Assembly (NCBI GenBank): GCA_039819485.1
Contig: JBCBRY010000001.1
Coordinates: 62,001 to 126,000 of the forward strand
DNA length: 64,000 nt
DNA from: UBA6168 sp039819485
GTDB taxonomy: Bacteria; Bacteroidota; Bacteroidia; Chitinophagales; Saprospiraceae
Direction: 5' to 3'
Shown: piece after piece, positions 44,363 to 52,444 of the stretch
Position numbering within the stretch: the stretch's first letter is position 1
How the letters are laid out: each line of letters begins with the position of its first letter
Notes under the pieces: model-generated
Database searches by the model: none
What the model was told of the DNA's origin: nothing
What the model saw: the letters and a program-made list of their open reading frames with translations, nothing else
Program-made: the position numbers and the translations under genes

Positions 44363-45541
44363 ATGAAATCAGCACATACTGAAAGTATTTCTATTGCCTT
44401 TATCAAGGCACTTATCCTATTCTTTTTAATTACTTGTTTATCGCTGGCTGTAAATGCCACCACCTATACCTCCATCGGGCCGGGCCTTTGGAATGACGAG
44501 GACACCTGGTCAGGTGGAACGGTGCCTCCTTCCACCCTTGGCGGCAATGACATCGTCAACATCAACCACCGGGTGGTGGAATCCAGTGGCACCATTAAAT
44601 TAGACAGGGCCACTTTAAATGTAAACAATATTTTATTGCTGACCAGTGGCTCATTGGAAATGGAACATGCCAATGACCGGGTCAATATCAACTCTGGGGT
44701 GATCATTATTTTAAATGGTAGTTTCCTGAATAAAAAAGGATTAGTCACAATTAACGGCGGAGGTATACAAATGTGCAATTCCGGCTTTAAAGACGAAAGC
44801 ACCGGCAACTCAAAAGGAACAATCGGAACCGGATATATTTACACCGACAACGGCAACATTGAAAATATCGGCAACTCGCCTTTCAGTTCCAACATTGCGT
44901 GGTGTTCCGAAAGCGGAGGGCAGGTTGGCATGCCAACTTCTGAGGACTGTTCGGCCATTGACCCTCCCACTTGCAATGACGAAACATATTACCTGGGTTT
45001 TTCCCTGCCGGTCGAGTTATTTGATTTTACAGCAACAAAAACCAATAATGAAGTTTCCTTAAAATGGGTGACTGTCTCGGAAGTCAATAATGAAAAATTT
45101 ATTTTGGAATATGCTGAAAACGGAACGGATTTCCAATACCTGTCAGAGCAGGCAGGGCAAGGAACAACAAATAATTTTACTGAGTATTTTTTTGTTCATA
45201 AAAACGCCCGCACATTACAATCAGACATTATTTATTATCGATTAAAACAAATTGATTTTGATGGAAAATTTGAATATTCAAAAATTATTTCCGTGCATTT
45301 TGAGAAAAATAAAAACACCTCTCTTATTTTTCCAAATCCGGTAATTTCAGGTCGCTCCTTTATTTTAGAAAATGAAATAATTAATCACATTGAAATTATT
45401 GATGCACAAAACAGATTAATTTTTGATAAAAAAATAAATAAAGAAAACACCGCAGAAATATCCACCAGTTTTTTAGAACCAGGCATTTATTTTATCCGGA
45501 TCAATGATCAGGAAATGCAAAAATTAATTGTCTTGAAATAG
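44363..45541 (+). CDS. Secreted protein with G8-like N-terminus and T9SS type A sorting domain
   Basis: 392 residues. A long signal peptide (1-32, FFLITCLSLAVNA) is followed by TYTSIGPGLWNDEDTWSGGTVP, a G8/beta-helix opening, then repeated short strands (LDRATLNVNNILLLTSGSLE, VNINSGVIIILNGSF). An FN3-like region (VSLKWVTVSEVNNEKFILEYAENG) and a sorting domain (LIFPNPVISGRSFIL to MQKLIVLK) follow. It resembles the first G8 protein at 5524 in its opening but lacks the dockerin. The base composition is AT-richer than most neighbours. Confidence 0.88.
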   Translation: MKSAHTESISIAFIKALILFFLITCLSLAVNATTYTSIGPGLWNDEDTWSGGTVPPSTLGGNDIVNINHRVVESSGTIKLDRATLNVNNILLLTSGSLEMEHANDRVNINSGVIIILNGSFLNKKGLVTINGGGIQMCNSGFKDESTGNSKGTIGTGYIYTDNGNIENIGNSPFSSNIAWCSESGGQVGMPTSEDCSAIDPPTCNDETYYLGFSLPVELFDFTATKTNNEVSLKWVTVSEVNNEKFILEYAENGTDFQYLSEQAGQGTTNNFTEYFFVHKNARTLQSDIIYYRLKQIDFDGKFEYSKIISVHFEKNKNTSLIFPNPVISGRSFILENEIINHIEIIDAQNRLIFDKKINKENTAEISTSFLEPGIYFIRINDQEMQKLIVLK

Positions 45542-45582
45542 GACTCAGATATTTGTCGATGGGAACCTCGGCAATACAACAA

Positions 45583-45618
45583 AAAAGGGCTTCATCTTAT
45601 CAGACGAAGCCCCTTTTA
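45583..45618. terminator. Two-way terminator between convergent genes
   Basis: AAAAGGGCTTC pairs with GAAGCCCCTTTT with one bulged C; A run on the left and T run on the right let it act in both directions. It serves the gene ending at 45541 and the one ending at 45637. Confidence 0.8.
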
Positions 45619-45636
45619 ACTATTTATAAAACAGTT

Positions 45637-48600
45637 TTAAATCTTTCCAACCACCAGTTGTTTGGCGACCGGTTTATGGCCGGGTACATTCAACCAGACA
45701 ATGTAATGGCCTTCACGTAGTTCACGGATGTCCATTTGGAAATACTTGCTGTAAATTTCTTCCAGCTCAAATTGCTGCATCTGAACACCGAGGTTGTTGT
45801 AAATCGTGATGGTCACGTCCTTTTTGCCCACCACTGTCTCCAGGTTGGCCCGCAGTACATTGTTGGCAGGATTAGGGAAGAGGACAAAATCTACCAGGTC
45901 ATCAAAATGGATCTTTTTGATCTCGGAGTACTCGGTACTACCATCCATCATTTCCATTTTTATCCGGTAGAAGTTATCGCCCGTCAGTGGTGCCAGGTCA
46001 AAACCATCATATACTTCGTAATGATCGGTCCCTCTTGACTGGTGACTAGAGATGGACTGAAAATCAATGCCATCCTCCGACCGTTCCAGTACATAGTCCG
46101 TGACGACCTCACCGCCATTGTGAACCCAGATCAGCTCCGTGTGTTCGAGCTGTTTTACGGCCTCAAAGTCAAATTCATGGTCGGTAGCAACCAGGTTGCT
46201 GGATACGTTGACATTTTTCGACACGTCGCACAGCGGCTGCCAGCTACTGTTGTAGTATTTCGCTAAAACGATGTACGAACCTGCTGGCACGGGGATGTTT
46301 TCAGTAGCGTTGCAGTTGCCAAAACAGCTATAGAGTACCTGCGACCAGTTGCTGGTAAATACCTGAACGGAACTGATCGGTGCTCCGTCCAGTCCACTGA
46401 CGTTGACCGTGCCCGGCCCGGTAGCAATAGAGATGTTGCCACAACCAGAACCTCCGCCACCATTGGTACCAGCGCATGTGCAACCATCTGACTGGATGAC
46501 ATCATTGTCCGTGTTCGAGTTTCCATCATCGCACGCGGTACCAGGAGCTGCCGGTACAGAGGCGTCGTAGTCGTTGCAATCCTGATGAGCACAAACTCCG
46601 TCGCCATCGGCATCGCCGCCCTGATCGTCACAGTCACCACCAGTTGGACAAGGATCGCCACCGCTGCCCGATAATCGGATATTGAAATCCAACTGAACAT
46701 GATCATTGAAGTGTATGCCCGAACCAGAGGGGTCACTGACAACTGTATAACTCAACCAGGAGCTTGCGCCAAATCTATTCTGATCATTGAGGTTGGCACC
46801 TGTTCCCAGTTGGAAGGCAATGTTGTTATCGAGACCAATATTGATGACCCCTCCAGCTAAAGCATTCACACCTGTCAAGGTGCCGCTCAAACTGGTATAA
46901 TAATACCAGTCGCCGGTATTAATATTATAACAACTTGTGCCTTTCGGGCTTCCAGCCGGAGTCGTTGAAGTCCGCCCGGAAAGGTTTACTGAAATATTAA
47001 ATATGACACTACTGTTAGACCGATTGGTAGCCCTTGCAGTGAACGTGGCCGTACCGTCATCAAACTCTTTGAATTCTCCATTGGTAATGGTGTAACGTGT
47101 ACTTTCACTAATGCCGCCAACCAGGTTATTGGCATAAAACCCGTAGCTGTTTCCAGAACCACAATTTGTCTTTGAGTTGCTGGCGTCCCTGTGGATGCAG
47201 ATTTCTGGTCCGGTAGGCGTACCAGCACAACCACAGCCATCAGCAGTTACTACATCATTTTCTGTATCAGGGTTGCTATCGTTACAAGGGCTGCCAGGCG
47301 TCGCCGGGAAGGCCGGGTTGAAAGGCTGGCAATCCAGATCGTTGCATATGCCATCGCCGTCTGAGTCTCCGCCCAGGTCAACACAAGGATCGCCGCCAGG
47401 AGGTACGGTCACACACTCGAATATTTCACAGATCGGAGACCAATGCGCATCGAACAGGGCAACTTTTACGCAGTACTCACCCGGATGGTTAATATGGATC
47501 ATCTGTGGGTCGTTGCAAGCACCGGTATCACCACATTTGAAAACGGTCGCCCAGGCTGAGTTAAATACCTGGATCAAAACGATAGGCGCATTTTGACCTG
47601 AAACCGTAATCTTTCCAGCAGACGGAACAATGGTGATCGGATCACAAGGATCACCCTGATCGGGCACACCTGCACAAGAGCAACCATCCGCCTGGATCAC
47701 ATCGTTGATGGTATTTGGATTACCGTCATTACAAACAGTGCCCGGGGTAGTCGGCAATGCAGGGTTGTAAGGTGCGCAGTCCTGGTTGTTGCAGACACCG
47801 TCGCCGTCGCTGTCACCACCCTGGTTGACGCACGGGTCATCTGGATGGCCGAGGCAGGTACAGCCATCTGCCTGAATCACGTCGTTGATGGTGTTTGGAT
47901 TCAGATCGTTGCACGGTGTGCCTGGAAGAGTCGGCAACGCAGGGTTGTAAGGTGCGCAGTCCTGGTTGTTGCAGACACCGTCGCCGTCGCTGTCGCCACC
48001 CTGGTCGACGCACGGGTCATCTGGATGGCCGAGACAGGTACAGCCATCTGCCTGAATCACGTCGTTGATGGTGTTCGGATTCAGATCGTTGCATGGTGTG
48101 CCTGGAGGGGCCGGGAGTGCCGGGTTGTAAGGTGCGCAGTCCTGGTTGTTGCAAACACCGTCGCCATCGCTGTCGCCACCCTGGTCGACACAAGGATCGC
48201 CGCCCGGAGGTACTGTAACGCATTCAAAAATTTCGCAGATAGGTGACCAACCGGCGTTGAACAGCTGGACTTTCACGCAATACTCTCCTGGCTCAGAAAC
48301 CGTGATCATCTGTGGGTCCGAACAACTGGTGCTGACGCCACACTGGAAAATGGTCGTCCATGCGCTGTTAAATGCCTGGATCAGGACAATCGGGGCATCC
48401 TGTCCGGAGACCGTGATCTTGCCTGGTGAAACATTTACGTGGATATCTTCACAGGGGTCGCCCTGGTTGGGTGTACCGGCACAGGAACAACCGTCGGCCT
48501 GAATCACGTCGTTGATGGTGTTCGGGTCGCCGTCATTGCAGCCGGTACCGGGGGTAGCAGGCAAGGCTGGGTTGAAAGGTGCGCAGTCCTGGTTGTTACA

Positions 48601-50217
48601 GACACCGTCACCGTCGCTGTCGCCACCTAAGTCAACGCAGGGGTCTTGCTCACAGCAACCAAAGACCATGATTTCATCCAAATCCCAAACGGACTGACTG
48701 GCCCCGTTGCCCACCCGGCAATAAGCTCTTAGCTCGAAACTGAAAGTAGTAGTAGAAGTTACGGTAAAATCAGCATTGTTGTCAAAATCAAAAATTTCAT
48801 TCGTCCATACCTGCGTAGTGGCAATATTGGTCTGTTTGAAAACCTGTGTGCCATTTTTCAATACCCTGATACCATACCGCGTCGGAAAGTTATTAGGTCC
48901 GGATGCACCTCCGATCCAATCATAATGCGTTGGTGCTTTTTCACTGAACATCAACCTTGTCAACTTCGTTGGCAGTCCGGCATTCGGGCTTACGGTTACA
49001 CTAAACCTGAAAGCAAACGGATCATCATCTACAAAATCACATGCCGAACGAGTTCCCACACAGATAGCCGGTGACCCACCGATACCAGGTGTGCAAGAGT
49101 GGTTGCCATCTTCGCGGAATGCTTTGGTCGCATTGATGTTCGCACAAGGGTTCGAAAATGTTTGCGCCGTAAATTCATTATAACTGCTGTTGTTGCTACC
49201 CGAGGCATTACAGTTGTCTAAGTCCCACTCGGCAAATTTGAAGAAGGGACAACCGCCGCCTGTACAGTTTTCCACCAATACATTGATCGTTGTTGTTTCC
49301 TTGCAGGGAATACAGTGACAGCTTCTACTACCGCTGTCATATCCGCCGGCGTCATCGTCGTCATCACCTGCGATTCCGTCGTCATCGTCGCCATCACCAT
49401 CGTCGTCGTCGTTACCTGCGACTCCATCATCGTCGTCACCGTCGCCATCGTCGTCATCATCACCGCCACAATCACCATCATCGTCGTCATCGTCGCCGTA
49501 TCCGTCATCATCATCATCGCCGTCGCCATCGTCGTCGTCATAGCCATCGTCATCATCGTCACTCCCGCCGGTACAGACGACTCCCTCGCCATCGTCATCG
49601 TCGTCACCATTGTCGTCGTCGTCATCGTTGTCGTCATCATCATCATTTCCGGGCGAGGTTCCACATTCATTGTCAGCGGTCAGCTTGACGGACTTGTAGC
49701 CATTCGAGGAAAAAATAACGGAATGGGGGCCGATGCCAGATGCATACCGGGGGCTTGCTCCCGGGCCAAAATCCCATTCGTAGACCAGGCAAGGAAAACC
49801 CAGGTCAGGTGCCGTAAAGGTGACCGGGTCACCCGCACAGACCTGTGAGTTGATGGGATTGATGTAGGGTACAGGGCAAGTTTCGTTAATGCCCGCACCA
49901 TTATCATCATCGTCATCACCTCCATTGTCATCGTCATCGTCATCACCTCCACCGTTGTCGTCGTCGTCGTCCCCTCCACCGTCTTCATCATCGAAAGTCG
50001 GCGGGACGGGAGTTTCTTCATCAAAATAATGAAGGTATTTGTTCAGCAGATCATCGTGTTTGTCGAGCTTGTTTTTTTTGACTTCGACCTTCACTTCAGG
50101 ATCGCCTTCTTTTGGGCCATTGGGCGGGGTAAAGCCCACTGCAAAGACCCAGCAAACCAAAAGAATAAGCCAGAGCGAATGCCTGACCCACTTTTGGGTA
50201 GCGTCTAAGTTTGTCAT
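45637..50217 (-). CDS. Aspartate-rich secreted protein with TSP3-like repeats, T9SS type A sorting
   Basis: 1526 residues. The signal or membrane helix is at ~13-30. A Gly-Asp block (about 76-108) leads to a PKD-like domain (CAGDPVTFTAPDLGFPCLVY), which breaks into a long D/G/N block (about 188-294) before CKETTTINVLVENC. A beta-sandwich, seven or so thrombospondin type 3-like units (GGDSDGDGVCNNQDCAP) alternating with CND..PNTINDVIQADGC, two ITVSGQ.APIVLIQ.FNSAW domains, an FN3-like part and a sorting domain follow. The Asp runs and TSP3 loops make calcium binding likely. It is a paralogue of the Gly-Ser protein at 37152. An HTTM-domain membrane protein lies 98 bases upstream on the same strand. 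Confidence 0.9.
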   Translation of the reverse strand: MTNLDATQKWVRHSLWLILLVCWVFAVGFTPPNGPKEGDPEVKVEVKKNKLDKHDDLLNKYLHYFDEETPVPPTFDDEDGGGDDDDDNGGGDDDDDDNGGDDDDDNGAGINETCPVPYINPINSQVCAGDPVTFTAPDLGFPCLVYEWDFGPGASPRYASGIGPHSVIFSSNGYKSVKLTADNECGTSPGNDDDDDNDDDDDNGDDDDDGEGVVCTGGSDDDDDGYDDDDGDGDDDDDGYGDDDDDDGDCGGDDDDDGDGDDDDGVAGNDDDDGDGDDDDGIAGDDDDDAGGYDSGSRSCHCIPCKETTTINVLVENCTGGGCPFFKFAEWDLDNCNASGSNNSSYNEFTAQTFSNPCANINATKAFREDGNHSCTPGIGGSPAICVGTRSACDFVDDDPFAFRFSVTVSPNAGLPTKLTRLMFSEKAPTHYDWIGGASGPNNFPTRYGIRVLKNGTQVFKQTNIATTQVWTNEIFDFDNNADFTVTSTTTFSFELRAYCRVGNGASQSVWDLDEIMVFGCCEQDPCVDLGGDSDGDGVCNNQDCAPFNPALPATPGTGCNDGDPNTINDVIQADGCSCAGTPNQGDPCEDIHVNVSPGKITVSGQDAPIVLIQAFNSAWTTIFQCGVSTSCSDPQMITVSEPGEYCVKVQLFNAGWSPICEIFECVTVPPGGDPCVDQGGDSDGDGVCNNQDCAPYNPALPAPPGTPCNDLNPNTINDVIQADGCTCLGHPDDPCVDQGGDSDGDGVCNNQDCAPYNPALPTLPGTPCNDLNPNTINDVIQADGCTCLGHPDDPCVNQGGDSDGDGVCNNQDCAPYNPALPTTPGTVCNDGNPNTINDVIQADGCSCAGVPDQGDPCDPITIVPSAGKITVSGQNAPIVLIQVFNSAWATVFKCGDTGACNDPQMIHINHPGEYCVKVALFDAHWSPICEIFECVTVPPGGDPCVDLGGDSDGDGICNDLDCQPFNPAFPATPGSPCNDSNPDTENDVVTADGCGCAGTPTGPEICIHRDASNSKTNCGSGNSYGFYANNLVGGISESTRYTITNGEFKEFDDGTATFTARATNRSNSSVIFNISVNLSGRTSTTPAGSPKGTSCYNINTGDWYYYTSLSGTLTGVNALAGGVINIGLDNNIAFQLGTGANLNDQNRFGASSWLSYTVVSDPSGSGIHFNDHVQLDFNIRLSGSGGDPCPTGGDCDDQGGDADGDGVCAHQDCNDYDASVPAAPGTACDDGNSNTDNDVIQSDGCTCAGTNGGGGSGCGNISIATGPGTVNVSGLDGAPISSVQVFTSNWSQVLYSCFGNCNATENIPVPAGSYIVLAKYYNSSWQPLCDVSKNVNVSSNLVATDHEFDFEAVKQLEHTELIWVHNGGEVVTDYVLERSEDGIDFQSISSHQSRGTDHYEVYDGFDLAPLTGDNFYRIKMEMMDGSTEYSEIKKIHFDDLVDFVLFPNPANNVLRANLETVVGKKDVTITIYNNLGVQMQQFELEEIYSKYFQMDIRELREGHYIVWLNVPGHKPVAKQLVVGKI
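47764..48180 (-). repeat. 180-bp in-frame tandem repeat in the TSP3-like region
   Basis: A 60-codon unit (GGDSDGDGVCNNQDCAPYNP and the CND..IQADGC segment after it) is repeated at 47764, 47944 and 48124 with very few base differences. Older copies lie further along the gene. Confidence 0.8.
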
Positions 50218-50315
50218 GAGTTTTTGATTTTGTTATAAGTGAAAAAATTAGTTGAAATAAGACCTGTATCCATCCGGCATTTAAAATGCAAACCGTTGAA
50301 TAACTGGGCAGCGGA

Positions 50316-51737
50316 CTATTCGTCCTGTTCTTCTGCATTTTCTGTCAGACTGGCTTGATTGCTCTTTTTATCCAGCAATGGCATGATCCAGGGCGCCGGC
50401 ATCCTATTGTAAGTCACCTTGGCCAGGTCGACTTCGGGATCAATCAACAGCTGTTCTTCTCGGCTATTCAGCTCAGCCAGCACGAGCGCTTTTATGGTCA
50501 CATTCGGGTAGCCTTTCCTTTCATAAATTTCAGCGAGATAATGACTGAACTGCAGGATCATATCGGGGCGGGTTTTCATTTTTCTGGCTTGCCGCTTGGA
50601 GAGGTATTTTTTAGGCTTTACCACCCATTCTTTCTGAGTAGCAGGGTCCGTTACAATGAACCTCGCCCGGGCCTGCTTATCCCGCAATTTCATGTGCCAG
50701 GCGAACCGGTGGCCTTCTTCCGTCCAGCTCACATTACCGGGAATGGCCAGATGGCGAAACGGGAAGACCAATTGAAAGAAAACGTAGACACCAAGAAAGA
50801 CGTAAATTAATTGTGGGCGAAAACTTGAAGGCTTGGGCCTGATGATGGTTGGTTGAGTGGCGACCTGCTGCACGGCTGCGGGCCATGTGCCGGGAAAGAT
50901 AAAATTAACGAACCGCCGAAACCAGTCAGGCGCAAAAAACAACCCTGAAGTAGCCAGCATAAACCATGGGAAAATGCCGATATTGAATAAACGGGAATTG
51001 GATAAGTGGAAAAAGGCGATCGCACCAAAGGCCAGCCAGCGAGTCCGTTTAAACAACAACATGGGCACAACCAACAGATCGAACAACAAACCGCCGTACG
51101 AGAAGACATAAGGCATTAAGTCCTCTGTAAAATATTGCCCGACTAAAGGAAAGTCAGTACTGTCTCCCAGCCATTTCCTCATAGGTTCCCCGGCGAGCCA
51201 ATCTGCATTCAACTTTGCGATGCCACCATAGAAATAGGCTACACCCACTTGAAAAGCAATAATCCACAAGGCCCATTGCGGCACTTTCTCGCTGGCCATG
51301 GAGGGAAACAATTTTGCGTCGATGGAAAGCGAGCGGTGGGCCGGCACCAATACCATCAAGAATGACAAGAGGGAAATCAGGTAAAAGTGGTTGAGGTAAT
51401 TGGATTTGTCCAACAAAAAGACATAACTAAACCCAAGAAAAAACAGGAAAGTGCTGATGCGGTACATAAAGCCGATCATGATGAACAAAGCCAGTACGCC
51501 GAGGACGAGAAAATGTACATACATCATATTGCCCTCCCAGGGGGCCACCCAGCCGAAACCTTGATAGGTGAAATAAAAATCGGGTGCAATCCAGTAGCGC
51601 TCTATCCATCCATAATAAAAATAGCGACAGACCTCCCAAAACAGGATACCACCGAAAGCGATGCGAAAAAAGACCAAAGTGGAAATGTCGACCTGTTCAA
51701 ACAGGCGTTTTCTGAATGTTCGTAATGGGTTGAGCAT
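50316..51737 (-). CDS. HTTM-domain membrane protein, vitamin K-dependent carboxylase-like
   Basis: 473 residues from the ATG at 51737 (MLNPLRTFRKRLFEQVDIST). An upstream TTG would add nine codons. About eight to nine membrane helices are visible (FFRIAFGGILFWEVCRYFYYG, FIMIGFMYRISTFLFFLGFS, ISLLSFLMVLVPAHRSLSID). The HTTM hallmarks FLLDKSNYLNHFYLISLLSF and KLNADWLAGEPMRKWL are present, then a cytosolic or periplasmic C-terminal domain. Human GGCX of this family carboxylates Glu; bacterial members are mostly unstudied. It lies 98 bases upstream of the aspartate-rich protein on the same strand, so a shared transcript is likely. Confidence 0.9.
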   Translation of the reverse strand: MLNPLRTFRKRLFEQVDISTLVFFRIAFGGILFWEVCRYFYYGWIERYWIAPDFYFTYQGFGWVAPWEGNMMYVHFLVLGVLALFIMIGFMYRISTFLFFLGFSYVFLLDKSNYLNHFYLISLLSFLMVLVPAHRSLSIDAKLFPSMASEKVPQWALWIIAFQVGVAYFYGGIAKLNADWLAGEPMRKWLGDSTDFPLVGQYFTEDLMPYVFSYGGLLFDLLVVPMLLFKRTRWLAFGAIAFFHLSNSRLFNIGIFPWFMLATSGLFFAPDWFRRFVNFIFPGTWPAAVQQVATQPTIIRPKPSSFRPQLIYVFLGVYVFFQLVFPFRHLAIPGNVSWTEEGHRFAWHMKLRDKQARARFIVTDPATQKEWVVKPKKYLSKRQARKMKTRPDMILQFSHYLAEIYERKGYPNVTIKALVLAELNSREEQLLIDPEVDLAKVTYNRMPAPWIMPLLDKKSNQASLTENAEEQDE

Positions 51738-52444
51738 AGTGTAAGTGCATTTTTGTAGTAACAACTCTGAACAACAGGAGATTTTTTTTGGAACCGGGAA
51801 ACCGGATATCAGAAAATACCTGACACCTTCCTTTGTCAGCTTTTATTTAGTTGCTAAAAGCATTCATTTCAGTTTCAAAGAATCACATGAGTGCCCGAGA
51901 TTGAATCATTAAGATTACTGAACTAAGTCAAAGTAAGTCTAAGCTTGAATTTGATTGGAGAAAAAACCAATTAGAATGGGTAAAAGAAGCAGTTGTTGTA
52001 ATAGGGAAATTAGTGCAGATACTTTCTGGAAGAATGACAAATAACGAAAAACATTTTTGGATGATGAAATTATTTCAGGAAAAACAACAAAAATTTGTTA
52101 GCCCGGCCCGGCACCGTGCGATGATTAAACAAATTGGAAACCATAGGATATGTTAGTGTTAATTTTGAGCATTTGCCAGTACTCTTCCATTTCATGACAA
52201 TCGCTTGACGAATTTGGTTTTTGGGCCTGGAACGCAATACCTTTATTTCAAATTTTGATAGAAATTGAAAACAACTTACCTTAGTGGTCGATTTTTTCTC
52301 CAATCAAAGTCATTAGGACACATACATATCGACCCCCACGTCCTCAAATCCTATATTCCCTGTGCTCGTGTTAACTTGATATTTATTTAACCAAAACAAA
52401 CACCAGTGGCCTGTTCCCCTCAATAGTGGCGCTGCGACTGACCT
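51738..52444. other. Intergenic region with an open-frame remnant
   Basis: 707 bases between divergent genes. From 51905 to 52156 the plus strand is open for 83 codons with a coding look (KLEFDWRKNQLEWVKEAVVV, MTNNEKHFWMMKLFQEKQQK) but no start codon in front, so it may be a gene remnant. It runs through the left arm of the inverted repeat at 51950-52308. A minus-strand frame of 77 codons at 52070 is no better supported. Confidence 0.4.
51950..52308. repeat. 17-bp perfect inverted repeats, 359 bp apart end to end
   Basis: TTTGATTGGAGAAAAAA (51950-51966) and its exact complement (52292-52308). The spacing fits a small defective transposon, but no target duplication was seen. Confidence 0.5.

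Noticed and set aside
49218..49848. Met/Thr-rich, His/Arg-rich and Val/Ile-rich frames around the Asp block
   Set aside because: Shifted or antisense readings of the GAT/GAC repeat of the real gene.
52070..52303. 77-codon minus-strand frame
   Set aside because: Basic, unstructured composition; the opposite-strand frame looks more like protein, and neither has firm support.
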